In this document: positions 36,533-45,415 of the stretch, piece after piece
How positions within the stretch are numbered: position 1 is the stretch's first letter
Layout of the letters: every line of letters starts with the position of its first letter
Assembly (NCBI GenBank): GCA_002494885.1
Contig: DACV01000007.1
Span: forward strand, 78,990 to 142,989
Length of the DNA: 64,000 nucleotides
Reading direction: 5' to 3'
Source: Methanobacterium sp. UBA44
GTDB lineage: Archaea; Methanobacteriota; Methanobacteria; Methanobacteriales; Methanobacteriaceae
Program-made: the position numbers and the translations under genes
Notes under the pieces: model-generated
Told to the model about the DNA's origin: nothing
What the model saw: only the letters and a program-made list of their open reading frames with translations
Database searches by the model: none

Positions 36533-37687
36533 TTAAATTCTCTTTTTTAGATCATCCATATCTATCTTTAAGCTTTCTAAGTCTTTAAAGATGTTTACTT
36601 GTTGTACTTCGACTTTATCTGTTGATAATGCGTTTACTACTTCTAAATAATCTGCTTTTGCGTCTTCTATGTCTGTAAAAAAATATGAACCCTGAGTTCC
36701 AGTTATATCATGACCCATTAGTTTTCTGGTTGTTATATGTGGCATTTTACTTTTTTCAAGCGTAGATGCAAAGTATTTACGGAATCCATGACTAACTAAA
36801 ACATATTGCCCTTTTTCTTTTCTAAAACCATATTTTTCATTAGTATAATAGAATCTTTTTGCTATTACTTGAGCAGTTATTGGACAGCTTTTACCATAAT
36901 ATCCTACTTTTTTTAGACTTCTTAGTAGATTATCTTCAGGTTTTGGTATGTATTCAGGATATTTTTTAGCATATAATTCTAAATATATTATTAAATGTTT
37001 CATTAGCTCTGGAGATGTGAATGTGAAGTAAGGAACTCCAGTTTTGATCCTTTCTACGTGCCATGTTGGGATGAAGTGTCCTTTATTTTTAAGGATTCTT
37101 ATTAATTCTGGTAGGCTTTGTGGATATGGTTCTATTTCACAAGCTTCATATAGATGTTTGTAGGTTAAACTTCCTATTTCTGCACTTCCCATGCCCGAAC
37201 TTATCCCAAATAATAAAACTACTCTATATACTTCGTTTAAACTGTCCATAAATTGTTGTATTTCTTCTAATTTAGGTAAGACTTCAACAGATTTTGTTAC
37301 TTTACGCTTTCTTGCTTTTCTGGATAGCTTACGTCTTGGTTTATCCATTGTTATCTTATATTGCCCGAAAAACGCTCTTACGCTTATGATAAACATTTTT
37401 ATTGTAGTTTCACTATATCCAGCGTCTTTTAGATATTTTCTATATCTTTTTAGATGAACGTTTATTTTACGTTTACGTTCTATTATATCGGTTTTTTCTT
37501 CTGATTCGTATAAATCCAAGAGGTCTTCTAATTCTGCACCTATATAGTTACAGTATTTGTTTAAATGTATTCTATATAGTTTTATAGTTCGTTCTGCTAA
37601 TTCTCTGTCTTCATAGAAGTCTATAAATAATGATTCGTCCTTTACGTCTATATCAGTTCTATCATCTGGAGTTAATCTTGGCTTCAT
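36533..37687 (-). CDS. Tyrosine recombinase / integrase
   Basis: 384 residues. The N-terminal SAM-like core-binding domain (about 20-115) is followed by a basic linker (RRKLSRKARKRK) and the catalytic domain. HGFR (His300-Arg303), the GH of LMGHD (325-326) and the tyrosine in GSYFF (335) are in the right order. The usual first arginine, expected in the position of SSGMGSAEIGSL (about 163-174), is replaced, so that residue is missing or shifted. A coiled-coil tail follows. It would integrate or excise the element. It probably is expressed from a leaderless message. Confidence 0.88.
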   Translation of the reverse strand: MKPRLTPDDRTDIDVKDESLFIDFYEDRELAERTIKLYRIHLNKYCNYIGAELEDLLDLYESEEKTDIIERKRKINVHLKRYRKYLKDAGYSETTIKMFIISVRAFFGQYKITMDKPRRKLSRKARKRKVTKSVEVLPKLEEIQQFMDSLNEVYRVVLLFGISSGMGSAEIGSLTYKHLYEACEIEPYPQSLPELIRILKNKGHFIPTWHVERIKTGVPYFTFTSPELMKHLIIYLELYAKKYPEYIPKPEDNLLRSLKKVGYYGKSCPITAQVIAKRFYYTNEKYGFRKEKGQYVLVSHGFRKYFASTLEKSKMPHITTRKLMGHDITGTQGSYFFTDIEDAKADYLEVVNALSTDKVEVQQVNIFKDLESLKIDMDDLKKRI

Positions 37688-37704
37688 AATAATAAACTGG
37701 TAGT

Positions 37705-37720
37705 ATCCAATATAAATTTA
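37705..37720 (-). promoter_or_regulatory. TATA box of the integrase gene
   Basis: On the - strand AAATTTATATTGG is centred about 26 nt before the ATG, implying a leaderless transcript. An ACCCA/TGGGT inverted repeat (about 37718-37731) overlaps it upstream and could be an operator. Confidence 0.5.
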
Positions 37721-37853
37721 CCCATTTTTGGGTTAACTGACTTATAAAGTTTACTATAAATAAGGGTAACAAAAAATGAGAAGAGTCCTTAAATTTAAGT
37801 AAGAATAGTTCAGAATAATTATTTAGATTAAAATAGCTAAATAAACATCCAAA

Positions 37854-38084
37854 TTAGTTTAAAATACGTATATATAATAATCTGGTGCCTTTAATAAATT
37901 CTAAACCTTCAGATGTTTCAACTGCAACGTTTAAATAATTGTCTATAGCTAAAATCTTACCTTCTTTGGCCTCATCATTTTTTTGCATTATCTGAACATC
38001 TTTATTTTTAAACTGTTTAAGCTGTCTATGTAAGGGATTTTCTCTTTTTTCTTCTGATTTAGATGCTATTATTTTACCTCTCAT
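37854..38084 (-). CDS. Sm-like RNA-binding protein
   Basis: 76 residues. A basic N-terminal tail precedes a small beta barrel: KDVQIMQKNDEAKEGKILA (strand pattern of the Sm1 motif, with the conserved Gly), IDNYLNVAVE, and KGTRLLYIRIL, which corresponds to the Sm2 motif. Archaeal Sm-like proteins form heptameric rings on U-rich RNA. GAGATGAT precedes the ATG. It lies just outside the integrase. It might be chromosomal or element-borne. Confidence 0.7.
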   Translation of the reverse strand: MRGKIIASKSEEKRENPLHRQLKQFKNKDVQIMQKNDEAKEGKILAIDNYLNVAVETSEGLEFIKGTRLLYIRILN

Positions 38085-38234
38085 TTTATCATCTCATTTA
38101 CTAAAGCCTTAAACTCATACAAGCTAATCTGTATGTTTGACTATTATTAATTTGGGTTTTAAATTGAATAAGTAATATTATTTCTTTTAGTACTTAAATT
38201 AAATCATGCATTTTACAACAGATTAAAAATTCAT

Positions 38235-38626
38235 CTAAAAGTACCCCTCCTGCCAGCTGTAGCGCTCTTCTTTCCACGGATCACCGTGATTATGATATCT
38301 GTTAGATTCCCAAAAACCCTTTTTATCTTCCATCATGAATTCAACCCCCGTGACCCACTTGCACTCTTCCATAAGTACAATCTAGGAACTACAAACCTTA
38401 AAAGAGCTCCATGCCCTGAATTTATTGGACCCATATTATGATGGGTTGCAAATATAACGTCAGGTTCAAAAAGATCTTCAATCCGCAGATTAGTGGTAAA
38501 TTTAGGTGCAGCATGTATCATGACATATTTAGCCTCAGGGAGAATATTCACCAGTCTTTTAATGGTTGAAGAACTCACTCCTTCCCATAGATTATTTAAT
38601 TTTGACCATGATGTTACAAATAATCA
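38235..38626 (-). pseudogene. Truncated, frameshifted sulfite-oxidase-like molybdopterin oxidoreductase
   Basis: Only the C-terminal part of the family is present. It reads VTSWSKLNNLWEGVS, then HAAPKFTTNLRIEDLF, VIFATHHNMGP, LRFVVPRLYLWKSA. It then changes frame near 38361 to KWVTGVEFMMEDKKGFWES and ends DPWKEERYSWQEGYF. The first part of the gene, including the molybdenum cofactor domain start, is missing, and a stop sits directly upstream at 38624. The residue before VTSW is Phe, where a Cys ligand is expected. The frameshift is a one-base loss just before KWV. The gene was cut at the junction with the neighbouring DUF255 gene. Confidence 0.8.
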
Positions 38627-38641
38627 TTTCAAAATTTATCC

Positions 38642-40735
38642 TCAAACGTTTAATAAATCCAGCAACGTTTTTAAATCATTTGTTGGAGATTTGCAAGACC
38701 CTTCAAAGCAAAGATACGCAGTTGCTTTATTATTTTCAGCTAACTTAAATTCAAGCGAAGGAATAACTTCTAACATTTGTGATATCTCACCTATTGGCCT
38801 TAATGTTACTGTTTTATTGGGAATATAATTAGTTCTAATTTCATTAAGCATTGTCTGAGTATCTGCTTCGTTTGGATTTCCAGCAATTACTATTTCATAT
38901 GAAGGCCCAATTTTAAAGTCAAATGCAACCATGAACTGTGTAAAACCTGTTGGAGATCTTAAAATCATTTCAGAAAATGCCTTTTCTAATTCCGTTGCCT
39001 TATGCTTATTTTCTTCATTTTCGGTTAACTGTGAGAGTCTTAATAAATTAAGCATCTGTATTGAATTTCCTGAAGGAATTGCAGCATCATATATCTCTTT
39101 TTTCCTAATTAGAATTTTTTCTCCCTTTTCTGATGTAAAGTAAAATCCTCCATTTTTATGGTCCCAGAAATGGTCTAATAAAATTTTATTTAAGGATAAA
39201 GCAGTTTTAAGATATTTTAAGTCAAAAGACGCTTCATAAATCTCTAAAAGTCCATATATCACAAATGCATAGTCATCCAGATTACCATCAATCAGAGATT
39301 CTCCATCCCTAAATCGGTGCATAAGAAAGTTATTTTTAAACATTGTATTCATTATGAAATTCGCAGCATCCTGGGCTGCTTTTAAATATTCTTTATTTCC
39401 AAATACGCTCGAGCCCTTTGCAAAAGAAGCTATCATCAGTCCATTCCAGTCCGATAATATTTTATCATCTTTATGAGGCCTAATTCTTTCCTTACGAGCG
39501 CTACATAGTTTTTCTCTTATTTTTTCTATTCTTGCAGTAATTTTTTCATCTGAAACTTTAAATATTTCTGCCATATCTCCTGTTGAGTTTTCAAGATGAA
39601 TTATATTAGAACCAGATTTTTCTCCAGTGGCCTCTTCGCTGAAATTACCTTCTTTAGTAATTCCAAACACCTTTGAAGCAAATTTAGCATCTTCTTCACT
39701 TAATATCTCGTTAATTTCATTTAAACTCCAGACATAGAATTTCCCTTCAACCCCTTCGCTATCTGCATCTTCTGCAGAATAAAAAGCTCCTTCTGGGGAT
39801 CTCATATCCCTCAAAACATATTCAAAGATTTCTTCTGCTGTTTTTTTGTATTTTTCTTTCTTTGTAGCCTGATAAGCTTCAATATAGACATTGGAAATTA
39901 GAGCCTGGTCATAAAGCATTTTTTCAAAGTGAGGAACCAGCCACTTGCTGTCAACAGAATAACGGTGAAATCCAAAGCCCACATGGTCATAAATTCCGCC
40001 TTGTCGCATTGAATCAAGTGTATCCTGGACAATATTTAATGCCCTTTGATTTCCAGTACGTTTCCAGTATCTAAGCAAAAAAAGAAGGTTATGAGCACCT
40101 GGAAACTTAGGAGCCCCACCAAATCCTCCATTTACTTCGTCAAAACTTTCTGAAAGAATTTCATATGTCTTATCAAGTATATTGGGGCTGATTTCTCCAG
40201 CAGATGAAGTTTCTGAAAATTCATGTAGAGCACCGATTATTTTTTCTGCTGAGTCTTTTAATTCTTCAGGTTTAGAATTCCAGAGTTCCCTAACATTTAT
40301 TGTTAGTTCTTTAACTCCAATTCTCCCATATTGGGCTTCTTTTGGAAAATAAGTCCCTGCAAAGAATGGCTTCTTATCTGGAGTCATAATGATGGTTAAG
40401 GGCCATCCTCCTGTTCCAGTCATAATCTGACAGATAGTCATGTAAATATTATCCAGATCAGGTCTTTCTTCTCGGTCCACTTTGATGGAAACAAATGTAT
40501 CATTCATTAAACTGCCTATCTGTTCATCCTCAAAGGATTCATGAGCCATGACATGGCACCAGTGACAGGTTGAGTATCCAATTGATAAAAAAATAGGTTT
40601 ATTCTCTTCTTTTGCTTTTTGAAAAGCCTCATCACCCCATGGATACCAGTCAACTGGATTATCAGCATGCTGAATTAAATAGGGGCTTTTTTCATTTATC
40701 AGATGATTAAATTTTTTATCTTTTTTTGGGCTCAT
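38642..40735 (-). CDS. Thioredoxin-domain protein, DUF255/SSP411 (YyaL-like)
   Basis: 697 residues. The N-terminal thioredoxin-like domain has NEKSPYLIQHADNPVDW, the CHWCHVMAHE redox motif (about residues 53-62) and VDREERPDLD. A long alpha/alpha barrel-like region follows, resembling glycosidase/epimerase folds (YDHVGFGFHRYSVD, HFEKMLYDQA, YSAEDADSEG, SDWNGLMIAS). It is full length for the family. The biochemical function is not established. It is probably a monocistronic gene. Confidence 0.9.
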   Translation of the reverse strand: MSPKKDKKFNHLINEKSPYLIQHADNPVDWYPWGDEAFQKAKEENKPIFLSIGYSTCHWCHVMAHESFEDEQIGSLMNDTFVSIKVDREERPDLDNIYMTICQIMTGTGGWPLTIIMTPDKKPFFAGTYFPKEAQYGRIGVKELTINVRELWNSKPEELKDSAEKIIGALHEFSETSSAGEISPNILDKTYEILSESFDEVNGGFGGAPKFPGAHNLLFLLRYWKRTGNQRALNIVQDTLDSMRQGGIYDHVGFGFHRYSVDSKWLVPHFEKMLYDQALISNVYIEAYQATKKEKYKKTAEEIFEYVLRDMRSPEGAFYSAEDADSEGVEGKFYVWSLNEINEILSEEDAKFASKVFGITKEGNFSEEATGEKSGSNIIHLENSTGDMAEIFKVSDEKITARIEKIREKLCSARKERIRPHKDDKILSDWNGLMIASFAKGSSVFGNKEYLKAAQDAANFIMNTMFKNNFLMHRFRDGESLIDGNLDDYAFVIYGLLEIYEASFDLKYLKTALSLNKILLDHFWDHKNGGFYFTSEKGEKILIRKKEIYDAAIPSGNSIQMLNLLRLSQLTENEENKHKATELEKAFSEMILRSPTGFTQFMVAFDFKIGPSYEIVIAGNPNEADTQTMLNEIRTNYIPNKTVTLRPIGEISQMLEVIPSLEFKLAENNKATAYLCFEGSCKSPTNDLKTLLDLLNV

Positions 40736-41070
40736 TTTAACACTCCAGTAATATGTTTAAGAATTAAATATCGTTAGAATAAGTTTTCAATGATATAGTT
40801 TTGGAATTAAGAGAATAGGGTAATAGATTTGCATTTTTGAGTTTTGTATCTTTGAAAATTATCATATTTACTTTATTTTTAAAATCATATAATTTTTTTT
40901 ATATCTATAAAAACACATTAATATGTTCAAATCTAAACATAATTTAAAATTTAATGGGTTATTTCATGATTTGAACATATGAAATAAAATCAGTTTAAGT
41001 AATTTGATACAATTTAAATTTTTAATATAATGCAAAAGATTATATTAATAAAAGTAAATTTGGTGAGAAT
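40736..41070. other. Divergent promoter region
   Basis: 335 bp of AT-rich DNA between divergent genes with no ORF or RNA-like structure. GGTGA precedes the gene on the + strand. TATTAATA-like boxes occur near 41030. Confidence 0.35.
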
Positions 41071-42003
41071 ATGAGTCTTATAATATCATATATTGGAAGT
41101 AATGGTTGTGTAATAGCTGGCGATAAAAGAAGGATTGGTTTTTTAGGAGATAAAGAAAAAAGAGAGAAACTGGAAGAAGAACTTTACTCCGGACTAATTA
41201 AAAATGACTCGGAACTTATTAAAAAAGCAGGACAGCTTCAAATATCACTTAAAATAACAGATAATGCTAAAAAAGTTCGTAATATTGATGATAATGTCGT
41301 TGTAGGGGAAGTAGCTTCCAAAACACCTTTTGAAGCTAGAAGAAAGAGAATTTATGCAACAACTAACGGCTATGCTATTGTAGAACTGTTAGGATCTAAT
41401 ATTGATAAGATACAGAAAGGAGATAGTTCTATAATTGTTTTTGGAAATAAAATAACCAAAAAAATGGCGAATGAAGCTATTCAAAAGCATTGGAAGTCTG
41501 TAAAAAGTTTAAATGAGATAGCAAATGTTTTTAAAAAGGTTATGGGTGAAGTATCATCTAAAACACCATCAGTAAGCAATAAATATGACGTATTTACTAA
41601 ACATTCTGGTTTAGACAAAAAGGAAGCTCAGAAAATTTTAAGGGAAGCTATAGTACTTGACGTTAAAAGACTCCAGAAATGGAGGGAAGACTTAAAAAAG
41701 GAGCAGATGAAAGTATCTAAAACCATTGAACTTGCTTCAAAGATTATAGATGAAGGAGAAATAGGAAAAATTAATAGTATCAATGGCAATAATCTTAATG
41801 TGATACTGAATAAAGATATACAGGCATTTGATGTAGAATGGAATATGATTGCAGGACCCGGGGATTTAATTGAGATGAATATAGATGATACATCAGATGT
41901 AAAAGTAGGAGATACTGCAATTATAGAAAATGAAAATTTATGTATAAAACGGACAAAATCAACTTTAATGTGCGAAGTTATTTTGTGCAGGGCTGATAAA
42001 TGA
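41071..42003 (+). CDS. DUF2121 family protein (proteasome-like fold predicted)
   Basis: 310 residues, found mainly in methanogens. The start SLIISYIGSNGCVIAGDKRR resembles proteasome/Ntn-hydrolase N-terminal strands (compare the GD-x-R pattern), and DUF2121 members have been predicted to be distant proteasome relatives. A charged helical segment (about 170-230) and a C-terminal beta-rich part (IGKINSINGNNLNVIL) follow. The nucleophile expected of an active Ntn hydrolase is not evident. GGTGA precedes the ATG. It sits 33 nt before a metallo-beta-lactamase gene. Confidence 0.75.
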   Translation: MSLIISYIGSNGCVIAGDKRRIGFLGDKEKREKLEEELYSGLIKNDSELIKKAGQLQISLKITDNAKKVRNIDDNVVVGEVASKTPFEARRKRIYATTNGYAIVELLGSNIDKIQKGDSSIIVFGNKITKKMANEAIQKHWKSVKSLNEIANVFKKVMGEVSSKTPSVSNKYDVFTKHSGLDKKEAQKILREAIVLDVKRLQKWREDLKKEQMKVSKTIELASKIIDEGEIGKINSINGNNLNVILNKDIQAFDVEWNMIAGPGDLIEMNIDDTSDVKVGDTAIIENENLCIKRTKSTLMCEVILCRADK

Positions 42004-42036
42004 ATATTATCTAAAAGAAATATTAAAGGTGAATAA

Positions 42037-42841
42037 ATGAAACTCACATTTTTAGGAAGTGGTGGCGGACGCTTTCGCCACCATTACCCAGCGTAGAATG
42101 ACCGGTGGATTTAGAATAGATGGAATAAATGGTAAAAATATCCATATTGACCCCGGACCTGGAGCTCTGGTTAGAACTTATCAATTTGGATTAGATCCAC
42201 GTAAACTGGATGCTGTACTTGTTTCTCATTCCCATACAGACCATTATTCTGATGCTGAAGTTCTTATAGAAGCTATGACTCGAGGAATGACCCGAAAAAA
42301 AGGTAATGTCCTTGGAAGTAAAAGCGTAATTGAAGGATACAATCAATTCGGCCCCTGTATTTCAAAATATCACCTCAGTAAACCAAATGTGCATGTTTTA
42401 AGCGCTGGTCAAAAAACAAGTATTGAAAATATTAAAATAAAAGCTACAAAGACTATTCATGGAGATCCTACATCAATAGGCTTTAACATTAACTTTAACG
42501 ATTTTACAATCTCCTATACTGCAGATACTGAATATTTTAAGGATTTACATAAATATCATGCAGATGCCGATGTATTAATTGCAAGTGTTATTCGGCCTAA
42601 AAATGAACGCATTAAAGGCCATATGTGTACAGAAGACTTCATAAAGCTCGTGAGCGAAATCTCACCTAAGCTTGCCATAATGACTCATCTTGGAATGAAA
42701 ATGGTGTTTAACAATGCAAAAAAAGAAGCAAGAATAGTTGAAGAAAGTACCGGTATTAACACTATTGCTGCATTTGATGGTATGAAAAAAGATCTGGGTT
42801 CTCTTGTTGAAAAACAAAAGACCATCAATGATTTTAAATAA
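42037..42841 (+). CDS. MBL-fold metallohydrolase, with a one-base frameshift near its start
   Basis: GGTGA plus ATG at 42037 give MKLTFLGSGGGRF, the usual N-terminus. The frame then fails unless one base of the CTTTCGCC at 42072-42079 is removed, after which it reads ATITQRRMTGGFRID and continues to the end. The metal site VSHSHTDHYSD (HxHxDH) and the later TKTIHGDPTSIGF and MTHLGMKM histidines are intact. An alternative is translation from the GTG at 42059, but that would lack the first beta-strand and has no ribosome-binding site. It is either a sequencing error or a new inactivation. RNase Z/phosphodiesterase-like; substrate unknown. Confidence 0.75.
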
Positions 42842-42915
42842 TTATTTTTAACTAGCCTCTGAATTATTCTAAACTCATTTAATTTAAATTATAATTCAAA
42901 AATATATATAATAAA

Positions 42916-42938
42916 CAATTAATATAAATTATTAATTG
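42916..42938. repeat. Inverted repeat upstream of the histidine kinase
   Basis: CAATTAATA/TATTAATTG, a perfect 9-bp stem with a 5-nt loop. It lies between the MBL gene and the kinase. It may be an operator or the MBL terminator. Confidence 0.45.
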
Positions 42939-43035
42939 TTAGGACTTATTAACATTTATATCAAACGTTTTATACTAAGTATAATAATATTATTATCGGT
43001 AAGAAATATTCATAAAACTTTATTCATAAAAAAAT

Positions 43036-45408
43036 ATGAGAAAAAGGGAAAAAATGAATAAATCTATTATAAACAGCGAGAAATGGTCAAAAACGATTAT
43101 TGAAACATCTCCAGATGCTATAATAGTTACTGATTTAGAGGGCAATATAATTGAATGTAATCAGGCAGCGCTCGATATTTCAGTATTTAATTTAAAAGAA
43201 GAATTAATTGGTTTTAATGGCCTTAATGCCATATATCCCGATGATAGGGAAAGAATAAAGAAAGATATAAAAAATTTACTTTTAAATGGTGTGGTAAAAG
43301 ACATAGAATATAAAATATTAAACAAAAAAGGCAAAGTTTTTCCAGTAGAAATTTCTGCAAGTGTTATTTTTGATGATTTTAATAAACCTTATGCTTTTAT
43401 ATGTATTCTAAAGGACATTACTAAACGTAAAAAGACTGAAGAAAAACTAAAGGAAAACGAACAATGGTTTAGAAGTGTTATAGATACCTCTCCCAGTTTA
43501 CTCGTTATTTTAAATACTCAATGTGAAATTGACTATGTCAGTCCTAATTCCAAAGAAATAACTGGTTACACTCCTGAAGAGATAGCTAAAAAAATCTGGA
43601 TGCATGATCCAGATGAAATATCCAGACTTCAAGAATTATTTGATGAAGCATTTGTTATGGGCAAAGGCTCAAAAAGTGTAGAATATAAATCAGTTAAAAA
43701 AAATGGAGATAACTGGTGGGCATCAATCACTTCAAGGCCAATAAATGACGAAAAAGGGGAATTTAAAGGATTTGTAGTACAAATATTTGATATTACCGAA
43801 TATAAAAAAATGGAGCAAGATCTTAAAGATGCTTATGAAAATTTAGAAATTAAGGTTAATGAACGTTTTAAAACCGTTATGGATAGTTTAGATGCTTCTG
43901 TTTATGTAGCAGATCTGGAAACTTACGAAATACTTTTTGTAAATAAATATGCCCAAAAAACATTGGGAGATGTAAAAGGAAAAAAATGCTGGGAAAGTAT
44001 CCAAAGCGGGCAAAATGGCCCCTGCCCCTTTTGTACAAATAAGAAATTATTAGATGAAGCCGGGAATCCTGCTGGAGTTTATGTTTGGGAATTTCAGAAT
44101 ACAATTACAAAAAGATGGTATGAATGTAGAGATTCAGCTATAAGATGGATCGATGGACGATTAGTAAGAATGGAAATTGCTACTGACATTACAAAACGTA
44201 AAGAACTGGAAAATAAGTCTATAAAACGTTCGGAAAAACTAAATATCCTCAATAAAATTATTGTAACTGCAAATCGTTCAGTTAGCGTTGAATCTTTATT
44301 AAGGGATGTTTTAACACAAACAATGAATTCATTACCCTTCGATAGCGGTGAAATATATTTAATTGATAAAGAAAAAGGAATTGCGAAAATCTTTCATTCT
44401 AAAGGGAATATAGGGTCTTATGATACCATAAAAATTCACGAACAACCCCATAAACTAATTTATATCAATGGAAAATCCGCATTCAGGAATGATCTTGATA
44501 AAGTAACCCTTGATATAAGTACAGAATCCAGATTAAAGTCTATTGCCATAGTTCCAATTTTTTCAGAGGGAGAAATTATAGGTTCTCTGGGTCTTGCCAG
44601 TAAAAAAAAGCATTACTTTACTGAAGAGGAAAAGGAATTGATAAAAACGATAGGAAATGAAATTGGTAATGTTATTGGTAAATTAATAGCTGAAGAAGAA
44701 AGAGCAAAACTCATTGAAGAATTAAAACGTTCAAATGAAGAATTAGAACAATTTGCATATATTACCAGTCATGATTTGCAGGAACCATTACGTACTATTG
44801 CCAGTTTTACACAGCTATTAGAAAGGCGTTATAAAGGCCAGTTAGATTCTAATGCAGACGAATTCATAGAATTTATAGTAGATAGCAGTATTCGTATGAA
44901 GGCAATGATTCAAGGATTACTTGACTATTCACGTATTGGTAAAGATGGAGTAGAATTTAACCAAGTAAACCTTGAGGATACGTTGGAAGAGGTTTTATCC
45001 AATCTTAAAGCAATAACAGATGAGAGTAATGCTGAAATCACATGGGATAAACTACCTGAAGTTATAGGTGATTCAAAATTAATGGTGCAATTATTCCAGA
45101 ACATTATTGGTAATGCCATTAAATTCAGGAAACCAGACCAGAATCCTAAAATTCACATTTCATTTCTTAAAAACAGAAATGGAGATGGAAATGTTTTCTG
45201 TGTGGAAGATAATGGGATAGGAATTGATCAGCAATTTGCTGATAGGATTTTTAAGGTATTTAAACGTCTTCATACTGTAGACGAATATAAGGGAACTGGT
45301 ATCGGTTTAGCAACCTGTAGAAGAATCGCAGAATATCATGGAGGACATATATGGGTTGAATCTAAACTAAATGAAGGTTCAAAATTTTATTTTACATTAC
45401 AACCTTAA
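43036..45408 (+). CDS. Sensor histidine kinase with three PAS and one GAF domain
   Basis: 790 residues, no membrane segment, so a cytosolic sensor. PAS 1 is at about 10-130 (SPDAIIVTDLEGNIIECN), PAS 2 at about 140-265 (SPSLLVILNTQ), and PAS 3 at about 275-395, with a cysteine-containing CPFC motif. GAF is at about 410-560. The phosphoacceptor H-box is ITSHDLQEPLRTIASF (His near 580). The HATPase has FQNIIGNAIKF, VEDNGIGID and GTGIGLATCRRIAEYHGG. An in-frame ATG at 43054 is another possible start. No response regulator is adjacent. The stop is 7 nt from the convergent aroC stop. Confidence 0.9.
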   Translation: MRKREKMNKSIINSEKWSKTIIETSPDAIIVTDLEGNIIECNQAALDISVFNLKEELIGFNGLNAIYPDDRERIKKDIKNLLLNGVVKDIEYKILNKKGKVFPVEISASVIFDDFNKPYAFICILKDITKRKKTEEKLKENEQWFRSVIDTSPSLLVILNTQCEIDYVSPNSKEITGYTPEEIAKKIWMHDPDEISRLQELFDEAFVMGKGSKSVEYKSVKKNGDNWWASITSRPINDEKGEFKGFVVQIFDITEYKKMEQDLKDAYENLEIKVNERFKTVMDSLDASVYVADLETYEILFVNKYAQKTLGDVKGKKCWESIQSGQNGPCPFCTNKKLLDEAGNPAGVYVWEFQNTITKRWYECRDSAIRWIDGRLVRMEIATDITKRKELENKSIKRSEKLNILNKIIVTANRSVSVESLLRDVLTQTMNSLPFDSGEIYLIDKEKGIAKIFHSKGNIGSYDTIKIHEQPHKLIYINGKSAFRNDLDKVTLDISTESRLKSIAIVPIFSEGEIIGSLGLASKKKHYFTEEEKELIKTIGNEIGNVIGKLIAEEERAKLIEELKRSNEELEQFAYITSHDLQEPLRTIASFTQLLERRYKGQLDSNADEFIEFIVDSSIRMKAMIQGLLDYSRIGKDGVEFNQVNLEDTLEEVLSNLKAITDESNAEITWDKLPEVIGDSKLMVQLFQNIIGNAIKFRKPDQNPKIHISFLKNRNGDGNVFCVEDNGIGIDQQFADRIFKVFKRLHTVDEYKGTGIGLATCRRIAEYHGGHIWVESKLNEGSKFYFTLQP

Positions 45409-45415
45409 AAATTGT

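Larger units (their letters stand above)
26700..37690. mobile_element. Putative integrated plasmid- or virus-like element
   Basis: The interval contains a restriction-modification protein, 2.3 kb of repeat-rich non-coding DNA, eight small or unknown genes including a P-loop ATPase with replication-protein character, a structured inverted-repeat region and a tyrosine recombinase at its right edge. Housekeeping genes resume on both sides. A 38-nt motif repeated at 26705, 31515 and 33913 links the left and central parts. I could not find the flanking direct repeats (att sites), so both boundaries are approximate. No capsid, portal or terminase-like gene is visible. Confidence 0.5.

Noticed and set aside
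37690..37853. tRNA gene as integration target
   Set aside because: No tRNA-like sequence on either strand near the recombinase.
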